Origin: Oscillospiraceae bacterium
GTDB lineage: Bacteria; Bacillota; Clostridia; Oscillospirales; Ruminococcaceae
Reading direction: 5' to 3'
DNA: 34,171 nt
Assembly: GCA_031280965.1 (NCBI GenBank)
Contig: JAITFZ010000019.1
Location: forward strand, 1 to 34,171
The notes below the pieces were generated by a model. That model was not told the DNA's origin. It made no database searches and was given only the letters and a program-made list of their open reading frames with translations. This document shows positions 23,067 through 31,670 of the stretch, piece by piece (the first letter of the stretch is position 1; every line of letters begins with the position of its first letter). Position numbers and translations under genes: made by a program.

Positions 23067-23095
23067 TTGACTTGTATATGAATTTGGGTTATACT
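23067..23095 (+). promoter_or_regulatory. Promoter of the CorC/HlyC-type gene
   Basis: TTGACT (23067-23072), 17 nt, TATACT (23090-23095), 21 nt before the start codon. Its -35 is 3 nt from the -35 of the divergent riboswitch promoter, a tight back-to-back pair. Confidence 0.7.
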
Positions 23096-23116
23096 TAAAT
23101 AAAAAAGGACATAAAT

Positions 23117-24382
23117 ATGACCGGCGATATTATCCTTATTTCTGTGATGCTTGTGCTTTCCGCGTTCTTTTCATTTAGCGAAACGGCGTTTACCTCGGTT
23201 TCGCGCATTAAGTTGAAATACAAAGCGGACGGCGGTTCGCAGAGGGCTAAGACTGCGCTCGCCGTACTTGAAAAGTACGACAAAGCGCTTTCTACAATTT
23301 TAATCGGCAACAATGTCGTTAATATTACACTGACCGCGGTTGCAACGGTATTAATTTTAAGCCTGCTGCCGGGTGTAATTGCCGAGCGGTACGGCGTATT
23401 AATCACTACTGTGATTGTAACTTTTCTGACGCTGACTTTCGGGGATATTCTGCCCAAGACGATTGCGCGAATCAAAGCGGAAGGCTTCTGTCTTGCTTTC
23501 GGCGGGATTTTACGCCTTATAATAATAATTCTTACGCCGGTTTCGGCTGTGTTTCTGTTTTTTCAAAGACGACTGGCGCGCGCTTTCTCAAAAGGCGAAA
23601 AAGCCGTCAGCGTAACCGAGCAGGAGTTACTGCACTTCATAGAAGAAATTGAGGACGAGGGCGTATTAGAGGAGCAGGAATCAAACTTGGTGCAGAGCGC
23701 TCTGCATTTCGACGAAACAACGGCGGGCGAGGTTTTGACGCCGCGGGTCAACATCGTAGCCGTGTCTGTAAACGAAGATATAAACAAGGTTCGCGATGTG
23801 TTTCTTACCGAGGGTTATTCGCGTATTCCGGTGTATGAAAAATCAATTGACCATATCTGCGGCATACTCAACAACAAAGATTTCATGCGCCTTTATATTT
23901 CGGGTGACAATTTTTCGATTCGCGATATAATGCAGGAGGCGATTTATGTCACGGCGCTTATGAAAATATCAGAGGTGCTGAAGCTTATGCAGAAAGAAAA
24001 GCTTCATCTTGCGGTTGTTGTTGACCAGTACGGCGGAACGGAGGGACTTGTTACGCTTGAGGATATAATCGAAGAGCTTGTCGGCGAAATCTGGGATGAG
24101 GGAGATGAGGTTCACTCGCCTATAATTTTCTCGGCTGATAATATTTTTGAGGTTTCGGGCGAGCTTAGCGTTAATGATTTCAACCGCTATTTCAGAAAGC
24201 GAGAGATGAGCTTTGAAATAATCTCCGACAGCAATACTGTCGGGGGTTGGGTGTTTGAGCTTTTCGGCAGAATCCCCGGAGAAGAGGACGCAATTGAAAC
24301 CGAAATTTTTAAAATAACCGTGCTTTCGCTTGCGGAACGCCGCATAAAGAAACTGCGGTTTGAAATAGTCGAGGCAACATGA
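23117..24382 (+). CDS. CNNM/CorC/HlyC-family membrane protein with CBS pair
   Basis: The 421-residue protein has an N-terminal DUF21/CNNM transmembrane domain (about 1-150) with SFSETAFTSVSRIKLKYKA and FGDILPKTIARIKAE. A CBS-domain pair follows (about 200-325; DFDETTAGEVLTPRVNIVAVSV-type start and LVTLEDIIEELVGEI at the end), then a C-terminal CorC_HlyC domain (about 335-415). The family is associated with Mg2+/Co2+ efflux or homeostasis, with nucleotide-responsive CBS modules; the older 'hemolysin' label is not functional evidence. AAAGGA lies 7 nt before the ATG. The gene overlaps the next by 4 nt (ATGA), so they form an operon. Confidence 0.9.
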   Translation: MTGDIILISVMLVLSAFFSFSETAFTSVSRIKLKYKADGGSQRAKTALAVLEKYDKALSTILIGNNVVNITLTAVATVLILSLLPGVIAERYGVLITTVIVTFLTLTFGDILPKTIARIKAEGFCLAFGGILRLIIIILTPVSAVFLFFQRRLARAFSKGEKAVSVTEQELLHFIEEIEDEGVLEEQESNLVQSALHFDETTAGEVLTPRVNIVAVSVNEDINKVRDVFLTEGYSRIPVYEKSIDHICGILNNKDFMRLYISGDNFSIRDIMQEAIYVTALMKISEVLKLMQKEKLHLAVVVDQYGGTEGLVTLEDIIEELVGEIWDEGDEVHSPIIFSADNIFEVSGELSVNDFNRYFRKREMSFEIISDSNTVGGWVFELFGRIPGEEDAIETEIFKITVLSLAERRIKKLRFEIVEAT

Positions 24383-24951
24383 TATATTTTTATTTAACTT
24401 TGACAATATTAGCGGCAACATTGTTGATTACCGATATAGTTTTGCGTTACACGGAAAAAATAAAAAGCTTCGGTTTTGAGCGTAAACTTTTCAGAATTAA
24501 AGGCGACACTATTCCCGCTGAGAAGTTTTTCCCCGAAAATCTGACGATGGCTTTTATTAACCTGCTGTGCTTCGGTACGGCGGGGATGCTTTTGGAGCTT
24601 GCGGGGCTTCGCTGGTTTTTTTCGCTGCCGTCTTCGGTTATGGCGGGAATGTTCGTATGTTTTATGATTCAGCATACTTTACGGGCGGCGGTTGACCGTT
24701 TTACGGAGAAAACAATTCCGACGGGTGATAAGGCGGCGGGTGTGCAGGGCTTTGCCGTCGGGGAAATTGATAACGACGGCGACGGGTACGGACTGATAGA
24801 GTTTGAATATAACAGCCTGACCTTTCGGGCACCGGCAGTGTCGGCGAACGAAACGGCAATCCCGATGTTCGAGAAGGTGATTATTCTTTTTGAAGAGGAC
24901 GGAGTTTATTTTGTTCAGAGCATAAAAGAGGTTTATGATATAGATGTTTAG
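24379..24951 (+). CDS. NfeD-like membrane protein
   Basis: The 190-residue protein has an N-terminal membrane segment (about 3-23), two further hydrophobic segments (about 57-98) and a soluble C-terminal domain of about 75 residues. The soluble part (GVQGFAVGEIDNDGDGYGLIEF to VIILFEEDGVYFVQSI) fits the OB-fold of short NfeD proteins, which accompany flotillins or membrane proteases. This is a fold-level resemblance without a firm signature. The ATG overlaps the preceding stop codon, implying co-translation with the CorC-type protein; a shared role in membrane or ion homeostasis is inferred. A terminator follows 80 nt later. Confidence 0.65.
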   Translation: MIYFYLTLTILAATLLITDIVLRYTEKIKSFGFERKLFRIKGDTIPAEKFFPENLTMAFINLLCFGTAGMLLELAGLRWFFSLPSSVMAGMFVCFMIQHTLRAAVDRFTEKTIPTGDKAAGVQGFAVGEIDNDGDGYGLIEFEYNSLTFRAPAVSANETAIPMFEKVIILFEEDGVYFVQSIKEVYDIDV

Positions 24952-25031
24952 CTTTAAAATTTGAACGACTGTATATGAACAGGAATGACCATCAGAGATG
25001 AAACAGTATTAAATGCAGAAAATAAGAAGAA

Positions 25032-25056
25032 CGAGCCTTTGAGGCTCGCTCTCTTT
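25032..25056 (+). terminator. Terminator after the NfeD-like gene
   Basis: CGAGCCT (25032-25038), a TTG loop and AGGCTCG (25042-25048), followed by CTCTCTTTT. It ends the plus-strand operon before the convergent tmRNA gene. Confidence 0.8.
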
Positions 25057-25105
25057 TGATTATAAATACCGCAAACCGAATGTTTCACCGGATGCAAAAG
25101 AAATT

Positions 25106-25506
25106 TGGAGTCGGGGAGAATCGAACTCCCGTCCGAAAACTAATTCCCGCGCCTTTCTACACGCTTAGTTATTCGCAGTACAGGTCAAAGACCGGAATAA
25201 TCTCCCTCATGGCGGTGCAAATAACAAAACCGACACAAGGCAACCCTTTTATTACGTTTTAAGTTACAGGGTTCTCACTTAAAACGGGTGCTGTACACCC
25301 TGCCGCTGATTGACGCCCAAGCCGAAGCCGCGGCACTCTTCGGGAGGACGGCAACTGCTCTTAGGCAGCTGCTGCTAAAGTGTTATTATTAGCGTTTAAA
25401 TTTTAGTTGCCCATCGATTAGAGCGACTTTACATCACTCCGGAGATTTGGGCGCACTCCGCGTGCTTAACGAGGTTCATAACCCCCGTCGAGACCATTGC
25501 GACCCC
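25106..25506 (-). ncRNA. ssrA: tmRNA
   Basis: The 5' end, GGGGTCGCAATGGTCTCGAC (25506 downward), and the 3' end, with T-arm GTTCGATTCTCCCCGACTCC and discriminator A at 25106, pair as the tRNA-like acceptor (GGGGTC with GACTCC, one G-U). CCA is not encoded. The tag reading frame runs 25393-25361 and encodes ANNNTLAAAA followed by TAA. tmRNA with SmpB rescues stalled ribosomes and tags the nascent chain for proteolysis. This gene accounts for most of the 24952-25617 stretch, which holds no protein gene. Confidence 0.97.
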
Positions 25507-25520
25507 ATATTACATTATTA

Positions 25521-25549
25521 AGTATAGCAGATTTTTATGAAGCTGTCAA
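25521..25549 (-). promoter_or_regulatory. Promoter of ssrA
   Basis: Minus-strand TTGACA (25544-25549), 17 nt, TATACT (25521-25526). The -10 ends 14 nt before the mature 5' end, so the tmRNA needs only a short 5' trim. Confidence 0.8.
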
Positions 25550-25617
25550 GTGAAAAATAAAAATTTACCAACACTTGGGGCTTGCCGATTGTATTATTAA
25601 TGAAGGGAGGCGAACGA

Positions 25618-26118
25618 GTGGCGAAATCATTGTTGCGTACGGACAGTGAAATTGCGGAAATTTACAAACGAAACGCCGACACTGTTTATTGGGTTTGCTT
25701 TAACTATATGAAAAATCGCGCCGACACCGAGGATGCCGTATCCGACACCTTTGTAAAAATGATAGCGGCTACGCCGATTTTTGAAAGTGAAGAACATGAG
25801 AAAGCATGGTTAATCCGAACAGCGGCTAATATTTGTAAAAACTATTTGAAGCACTGGAGAAGACGGCTTGAAAACCTTGACGATTACACCGACAGCCTTA
25901 TTGTTGAAAGCGGTTTTGAAATTGACGAAACTCTTGATATAGTCTGTCGTTTGCCGGAAAAATACAAGACGGCAGTTTACCTGCACTACTACGAAGGGTA
26001 TACAAGCGTACAAATTTCAAAAATGCTTCAAAAACCGCAATCGACTATCCGCTACTACTTGCATGAAGCAAGGAAAGCCCTTAAAAAAGAGCTTGGAGGT
26101 AATTTCGATGAAAAATAA
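25618..26118 (+). CDS. ECF-type RNA polymerase sigma factor
   Basis: The 166-residue protein has sigma region 2 (about 12-80; TVYWVCFNYMKNRADTEDAV and DTFVKMI) and region 4 (about 105-160; LPEKYKTAVYLHYYEGYT, then the helix-turn-helix SVQISKMLQKPQSTIRYYLHEARKAL). Region 1 and most of region 3 are lacking, as in extracytoplasmic-function sigma factors. A GTG start at 25618 is chosen since GGGAGG lies 7 nt upstream; an ATG at 25600 has no such site. It overlaps the next gene, a probable membrane anti-sigma factor, by 11 nt. No canonical sigma-A promoter was found in the 110 nt upstream, so autoregulation is possible. Confidence 0.92.
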   Translation: MAKSLLRTDSEIAEIYKRNADTVYWVCFNYMKNRADTEDAVSDTFVKMIAATPIFESEEHEKAWLIRTAANICKNYLKHWRRRLENLDDYTDSLIVESGFEIDETLDIVCRLPEKYKTAVYLHYYEGYTSVQISKMLQKPQSTIRYYLHEARKALKKELGGNFDEK

Positions 26119-26719
26119 TAAAATAGCAGAGTCGATTCAAAAAATTATGCCCGATGAAGCAGTAAAAGACTATTTGCTTAAAAACGCATTAGACAGAGCT
26201 AAGTCCGGCACACATGAAACAGGAAAGGAACTTCATATCATGACAAATAATAAGTCACATTACGCAAAAAGGCTGAAACCCGCGCTCATAGCCGCTGTTA
26301 TAGCGCTGGCACTATTCACGACGGTCAGCTTCGCCTATGGCGGTCAAATCATTCAACTGTTGGGCGGAGGCCGTATCGAATCGGGGAAAACCGCTGACGG
26401 CGATGATTACATCTCGATTTCTTCCTTTGAATCCAATCCGGCGGAAATCAGAGACGGGCGGGTATATTTTATACTGGACGGTTCCGACACAGACATTACA
26501 AGCCACTGTACCGAAGCGACATACTATAAATATGAGCAAATTGCCGATAATGGTTATCGCCATGTTATAATAGTAGGCGGAACACCGGACAAACTTGGCT
26601 GGAGCGAGTTTATTTGGGATGAAAAGGGCGACATGGTCGGAAGCACCGCGAGATACTATGATATAAACGGCGAACAACCGGAATGGCTGAGGCTTGCAGA
26701 AGAAGCTTTGCGGGATTAG
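26108..26719 (+). CDS. Probable membrane-anchored anti-sigma factor
   Basis: The 203-residue protein has an N-terminal cytoplasmic part of about 57 residues, a single membrane segment (about 58-77; ALIAAVIALALFTTVSFAY) and an extracytoplasmic domain of about 125 residues. No zinc anti-sigma (HxxxCxxC) motif is present and the outer domain is not recognised. Anti-sigma function is inferred from its overlap with the ECF sigma gene and its topology. GGAGG lies 8 nt before the ATG at 26108. The outer domain ends in a tryptophan-containing, acidic helix. A terminator follows, separating the pair from the esterase gene. Confidence 0.7.
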   Translation: MKNNKIAESIQKIMPDEAVKDYLLKNALDRAKSGTHETGKELHIMTNNKSHYAKRLKPALIAAVIALALFTTVSFAYGGQIIQLLGGGRIESGKTADGDDYISISSFESNPAEIRDGRVYFILDGSDTDITSHCTEATYYKYEQIADNGYRHVIIVGGTPDKLGWSEFIWDEKGDMVGSTARYYDINGEQPEWLRLAEEALRD

Positions 26720-26740
26720 CAGACCGCGCAATTTACAAAA

Positions 26741-26770
26741 AAACCCGCCGAGAGAAATCCCGGCGGGTTT
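26741..26770 (+). terminator. Intrinsic terminator after the sigma/anti-sigma pair
   Basis: AAACCCGCCG (26741-26750) pairs with CGGCGGGTTT (26761-26770) around a 10-nt loop, preceded by an A-run and followed by T. Confidence 0.85.
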
Positions 26771-26861
26771 TGCCATAAAATCTACATAAAAACGACACAG
26801 AAAAATTTAGTTCGTATAGTTCATATAGTGTGTTTTTTATTTAATTTCCACATAATCCTCC

Positions 26862-26900
26862 TTGCATTCCTCATTTTTTTGTGCTATAATGTAAAGCACA
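26862..26900 (+). promoter_or_regulatory. Promoter of the esterase gene with a dyad over the -10 box
   Basis: TTGCAT (26862-26867), 17 nt, TATAAT (26885-26890). The inverted repeat TGTGCT (26880-26885), N9, AGCACA (26895-26900) covers the -10 and start region, a placement typical for a repressor operator. The binding protein is unknown. Nothing else was recognised in 26771-26953. Confidence 0.65.
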
Positions 26901-26953
26901 CAAATGAGAAAGCAACCTCTTTGCCGTATTTTTATTAACAGGAGGATTTACTT

Positions 26954-29900
26954 ATGCAAACCGTAACAACTCCAAAGAGCAGAATTATCGCGGTAATTAC
27001 TGCCTTTGCGTTCGTCATAACCGCACTCGGCGCTTATAATTTCGTGTCGCTAAGGGTAAGTGCGTCAACTACATTAGTCGGTCCCGGTGAACTGGGTGAA
27101 ATCTATCGGTTGTCGCTTGACCCATACATTCAGGAGGTGCCGGTGGGGACACTCTTTGGCGGCGCGGGCAACAATCCGCCGCTGAGCCCGTTTCTTGCGC
27201 CTACAGGCTCCGTACCTTTGCAGGTTGTAGGGGCGGGCAGTCATAGGGGGATTCGCCCTCACAATATGACTGAAAACTGGCACGGCTTAGACATAAGACT
27301 GCCCAACGCAGTTACAGAACCGACACATAAGTCATTATTTGAGCCGGGCGAAGTCTACAAACTCACAGTTACCGGTCGCAGGGACGGCGGCATCGGAAGC
27401 GCCTCAATAAATCTGAACCTTGCGGATATTAACTATCCTGCTATTCCCGGCGCCGGCGGAAACGTCGGGATTAGTGAGAGCTTCACCCGCACATGGGATA
27501 ATTTTAATCTTGACACTGTCGTAGGAGGAAACCCTCTCGGCGCATACAATGTTATCCGTATTCAGTCGGCGGCAACAATACAATCCTTTATTATTGAAGA
27601 AATTATTATCGAGCGCGTGGCGATACTCCCTGCGACATTCACCCTCCGCCCAAACGGCGAAGCGGGCGCGGAAACAACAACGGAAATTGAAATTGAATTA
27701 TCCCGCGACATAACCCCTGAACTGCAATTAAGCAATATTTCGCTTACCTCGCGTGATACAGGCGCATCGGCGACCGCTTTACGCAGGGTTGATGGCGGTG
27801 CGGACGGATATTTAAACAATAAATGGATTTTAGAAATCAGCGGTGTCAGTAAATTTGGCTCTGTCGGCGTTACTGTCAATCACGCCGATGTGTCAAACAC
27901 TATGCAAAATATAGGAATCTTTCATGAAATCGGCACATTTGTCCCCGCGCCGGGTCCGCGCAGGTCTTATTTCCCCGACCTGCTCGACCCGAATTTTGCT
28001 GACTTAATGCCGACTGTTGAACATCTGAACGACCCGTTCACGTTCTTTTGGCACGAGTTAGGGCTTGACCCCGCAGAACTTACGGCTTACGGTTTCAGCG
28101 CGGACACTCCGGGCAGGGTTGAAACCGCCGAACACTGGGAACTGCGCCGCGAAGAAATACGTTGCCTGCTTATGTACTATTATTATGGTTACATATGGCC
28201 GACCACGCACGAAAATGTTACGGTGAACCTTTCGTCGGCAAACAATGACTCGAACGCAGGCGCGAGTTCGCGCATTTTCGGCGGTATCTCAATAACAGTA
28301 AATGAAACCGATTTGGAAGGCACACCTGTCAGTCATACATGGGAAGCGGTTACGGGAGCTAATCTGCCAAGCTGGCAACAGCTTTACGACAACGGCTTTT
28401 GGTGCAATCCGGGGCCCTGCGATACCTCCGCGTCATGCACGCATAATAACGAAGAGCGCCGTACAGGCGGGCCGATTATTATCGGCGGGCTCGGCGGTGC
28501 AACGGAAACCCAGCTTCATGAAAGAGGCATAGGCACAGTAAATATGCATAGCAGCGAGAGCAGAACCACCGCTTACTTCTCGTTATTCCCGTTTAACGCC
28601 GACAACCCTCATTACAACACCGGCTCGCTTGCGGCGCGCGCCTGGGAAGTGAGCAGGGCTATAGATATTTTCTACCTCAATCCTCAGCTTGGCGTAAATC
28701 CCAACGCGATTATCACTACGGGTAACTCCTTCGAGGGTAAACGCGCACTGTCTCCGGGCGTTTTCGATGAGCGCGTGGCAATAACAATGCCGCACGAATC
28801 CGGCGGCGACGGCGGGATTGCGCCGTTCCGCTTCTCTATGGCGGGCAGAATTTTTAACTATCACCACGATGTATTCGACATGGGCGGCACTACCCGCGTA
28901 CAGGGACGTCATGAAACCCCGAGAACAGGCAACGCAAACCGCCGTGCATTAGGGCCGGTCGCCGCGAGGTTTGCGCAGAATATGGCATATGAGCAAAGCA
29001 CTTATTTGCTTCCTTTTGACACGCACATGGCAATCGCACTTACAGCCCCCACTCTCAATAACCCCAACAGAGCTTTTATAAGCCTTGAAACCGCAAACTT
29101 CGGAACATGGACGGGCTGGGCTCCGGGACGGACGGTAGCGGAAGCGGCACAGGAAGTATTTAATTTCTTAGGCAGTGACAACCTTATTTTCCTGATGAAA
29201 GCAAGCGGCCACACTCCTCATGTCACTGATGCGCCCGTATGGCTTGCGGCTGTAGATTACCTGTTTGGTCAGCCTGTTCATACTACGACAACAGGATACA
29301 GGGGCGGCAGAAAAGCCGATGAAGTTTACGTTGAAAGCACTCTTTTCGGCGCGGGTACGGCGGCACATCACGGCGCGGCTTACCCCGGAATCTGGTCAAA
29401 TCTCGGCGAGCTTTCCAGAACGCCGATAGAGGTGATGTCTTCATGGATGCCGTGGGCGCGTCCCGGCTATCACGCTGTCTGGACTGAAACCGTAAGCGTA
29501 GGGGCGGATATGCCCGCAACCATAACCGCTTACACAACCGCACCCGATGGCGCAAGCATTGAGCTTATCCTGCGTAACACGGGCGACCGAAACCGCCTGT
29601 GGAACAGAAACGGAAACGCCGCACCGACAGTACTCGGCAAATGGACGGCTTCCGTATCAGACGGAAAAGCGGTGTTTAATCTGTCGGCTGGCGAAGTCCT
29701 CACAGGACGGTATGAACTGACCGTTAAGGAAAGCCAAAGCAGAAGTGCGTTTTTCCAGGGTATAGACGTACATACTGCCCTGAACAGCGGCACAACCGGC
29801 GATAACATGGGCGGCAATAATGCGATTATGTTCGGTTTTGGCAGCAGGCTTGTAAATAAGGATAACCTGCGCCTGTTCACAAGAACTGCGGCAGGTGCGG

Positions 29901-31597
29901 AAACTTCGATTTCCGCGACCTCCTGGCAAGGCGCCGGCAACTGGTTAACCGACTGGGGTGCGCGTCTTCAAGGTGCTTCCGGTGACGGTCAGTATGTTTT
30001 CAGAGGATTACAGTTTGAAGCTCTGCCCGAATTTGTTTTTGAAGTTTCATTCCAGGCAAATAAACATAACACCGACAACAACGGACAAAACGCCACAAGA
30101 TGGGCGCCGAGCGCGGCGGTACAACATACGGGCCCCTATCCTCACTGGCTCCCCGGCGGAAATCAGGACGCTTGGGCAAGACCCGCCGGAAATGCAATAG
30201 GTACACGCGCAAACCGCACTACGAACTTTAATGTGAATTTAATCCACACCCTTGAAGGCAATGTCTGGACAATTGACTTCTCGGCTCCCGTTAACCGCCG
30301 TGATTTCGGAATAGGCTTTAACTTTTCAAAAGATTTTACGCTTGAATGGGACACAGCCGCAAACGCGGCGACAGGCTCACAGCTTAAAATAACCTTTAAC
30401 GACTTCGGCACAGTTGCCGGTCAGAAATTAGAAATGTATATCTCCCGCATAACCACAAGCACAACGGGAAACTGGGGTTCGGAAAGTGTCAGGCTCGCCG
30501 CAATGAACACTTTTATACATCACTCGTTTACTGCGACTTCCACTGTATGCTTAGCGCATACTCCGGGCGCGGCGGCGAACTGTACAACTGCACAGATTTG
30601 CACAAGATGCGGCATTGAAACAGCAACGGCTTTAGGACACGACTTCGGAACAAGCAAAAATAACGGCACACACGAATGTAAACGCGATAACTGCACCGAA
30701 ACCCAAACCTGCTCCCCGAACACTGCGGGCGCGACCTGCACGACCTGCGGGTATCAAACCCCGTCAGGCGGTGGTGGCGGAGGCAGCGGCGGAGGAGGCG
30801 GCGGGGGAGGCGGAGGAGGCGGCGGGGGAGGCGGAGGTTCAACGCCACCATCGGCACCCTCAAACCCGGCTACGGCTTCAACCGATTCAGCGCAATCAAG
30901 CATTACCACAGCGGCGAACAGAGATAACGGCTCTACTGTAAACATAACAATGGAGGAAGGTTCAACATCGCTTTCGCAGACAACGATTAATTCAATCGCG
31001 GGCAGGGATGTAAACTTGAACCTGAACTTCGGAGATTCTCAAATTACGATTAACGGGCAGGATATACCGGCAGGCTTCACGGGGAATCTTAACCTGAACG
31101 TTACGCAGTCAACCTCTAATTTCAGGCTTTCGGGTTCGGCGATTCCGAACTCGGCGCTCAGGGAGCAATCGCAAAACCTCCCTCTTCAACAGTTTAGAAT
31201 AGGCTCGGCAGGCTCTGCCGTAAATGTTTCCGGCAAGGTAACGGCGAATGTCGGCGAGCAGTATGAGGGGCAAAATGCGATTCTTGCTTCTTTCAATGCG
31301 GAAACAGGAAAGTTCGAGTTTGTTTCGGGCGGCACAATTGGCGCGAACGGCAACGCAACCATGAGTTTCAACAAAACCGGTGATTTTGTTGTGATTGTTC
31401 AGCAGACGGGCGACGTAACCGGAACAGGCGTAATTGACGAAGATGACGCGCTCGAAATCCTGAAGCACATGGTAGGGCTTACGGAACTTGCCCCGCTTCA
31501 GCGATTTATCGCGAACGGCGGCAAAAACGCGGAAATAAACGAGAATGACGCGCTGAATATCCTTAAACTTATAGTAGGGCTTATTGACAAAATATAA
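26954..31597 (+). CDS. Secreted multidomain CE15-like glucuronoyl esterase with dockerin-like C-terminus
   Basis: The 1547-residue protein starts with a signal peptide (hydrophobic about 9-30). Next come a carbohydrate-binding-like beta domain (about 45-215), an Ig-like segment (about 230-320) and a CE15 catalytic domain (about 330-800). The nucleophile is Ser592 in GNSFEGK, replacing the usual GCSRxGK. Glu615 lies 23 residues later in MPHESGGDGG, the spacing known for characterised CE15 enzymes. His753 or His756 in SGHTPHVTD is the likely third residue. CE15 enzymes cleave esters between 4-O-methylglucuronate of xylan and lignin alcohols. Then come beta-rich modules, a Cys-rich segment (about 1199-1260; CTRCG, CTTCG), a Gly linker (1272-1295), a beta domain and a dockerin-type duplicated motif (about 1486-1547; IDEDDALEILKHMVGL, INENDALNILKLIVGL). 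AGGAGG lies 8 nt before the ATG. Confidence 0.82.
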   Translation: MQTVTTPKSRIIAVITAFAFVITALGAYNFVSLRVSASTTLVGPGELGEIYRLSLDPYIQEVPVGTLFGGAGNNPPLSPFLAPTGSVPLQVVGAGSHRGIRPHNMTENWHGLDIRLPNAVTEPTHKSLFEPGEVYKLTVTGRRDGGIGSASINLNLADINYPAIPGAGGNVGISESFTRTWDNFNLDTVVGGNPLGAYNVIRIQSAATIQSFIIEEIIIERVAILPATFTLRPNGEAGAETTTEIEIELSRDITPELQLSNISLTSRDTGASATALRRVDGGADGYLNNKWILEISGVSKFGSVGVTVNHADVSNTMQNIGIFHEIGTFVPAPGPRRSYFPDLLDPNFADLMPTVEHLNDPFTFFWHELGLDPAELTAYGFSADTPGRVETAEHWELRREEIRCLLMYYYYGYIWPTTHENVTVNLSSANNDSNAGASSRIFGGISITVNETDLEGTPVSHTWEAVTGANLPSWQQLYDNGFWCNPGPCDTSASCTHNNEERRTGGPIIIGGLGGATETQLHERGIGTVNMHSSESRTTAYFSLFPFNADNPHYNTGSLAARAWEVSRAIDIFYLNPQLGVNPNAIITTGNSFEGKRALSPGVFDERVAITMPHESGGDGGIAPFRFSMAGRIFNYHHDVFDMGGTTRVQGRHETPRTGNANRRALGPVAARFAQNMAYEQSTYLLPFDTHMAIALTAPTLNNPNRAFISLETANFGTWTGWAPGRTVAEAAQEVFNFLGSDNLIFLMKASGHTPHVTDAPVWLAAVDYLFGQPVHTTTTGYRGGRKADEVYVESTLFGAGTAAHHGAAYPGIWSNLGELSRTPIEVMSSWMPWARPGYHAVWTETVSVGADMPATITAYTTAPDGASIELILRNTGDRNRLWNRNGNAAPTVLGKWTASVSDGKAVFNLSAGEVLTGRYELTVKESQSRSAFFQGIDVHTALNSGTTGDNMGGNNAIMFGFGSRLVNKDNLRLFTRTAAGAETSISATSWQGAGNWLTDWGARLQGASGDGQYVFRGLQFEALPEFVFEVSFQANKHNTDNNGQNATRWAPSAAVQHTGPYPHWLPGGNQDAWARPAGNAIGTRANRTTNFNVNLIHTLEGNVWTIDFSAPVNRRDFGIGFNFSKDFTLEWDTAANAATGSQLKITFNDFGTVAGQKLEMYISRITTSTTGNWGSESVRLAAMNTFIHHSFTATSTVCLAHTPGAAANCTTAQICTRCGIETATALGHDFGTSKNNGTHECKRDNCTETQTCSPNTAGATCTTCGYQTPSGGGGGGSGGGGGGGGGGGGGGGGGSTPPSAPSNPATASTDSAQSSITTAANRDNGSTVNITMEEGSTSLSQTTINSIAGRDVNLNLNFGDSQITINGQDIPAGFTGNLNLNVTQSTSNFRLSGSAIPNSALREQSQNLPLQQFRIGSAGSAVNVSGKVTANVGEQYEGQNAILASFNAETGKFEFVSGGTIGANGNATMSFNKTGDFVVIVQQTGDVTGTGVIDEDDALEILKHMVGLTELAPLQRFIANGGKNAEINENDALNILKLIVGLIDKI
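30791..30832 (+). repeat. 21-bp tandem repeat encoding polyglycine
   Basis: A 21-bp G-rich unit (beginning GGAGGAGGCGG) occurs twice in perfect tandem, at 30791-30811 and 30812-30832, plus a partial third copy. It encodes part of the 24-residue Gly-rich linker of the esterase. Unit gain or loss would change linker length without a frameshift. Confidence 0.85.
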
Positions 31598-31626
31598 ATA
31601 AAAATAATTTTTGCATACAGAAACCG

Positions 31627-31652
31627 CCGCCCCGATTTTAATTTCGGGGCGG
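31627..31652 (+). terminator. Terminator after the esterase gene
   Basis: CCGCCCCGA (31627-31635) and TCGGGGCGG (31644-31652) form a perfect 9-bp stem with an A/T-rich 8-nt loop. A T-run is lacking downstream. Confidence 0.65.
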
Positions 31653-31670
31653 TAGTGTGCGGCAAACCTT

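Noticed and set aside
30754-30945. A minus-strand frame encoding a polyproline stretch
   Set aside because: It is the complement of the polyglycine codons of the esterase linker, with no start signal or other protein-like feature.
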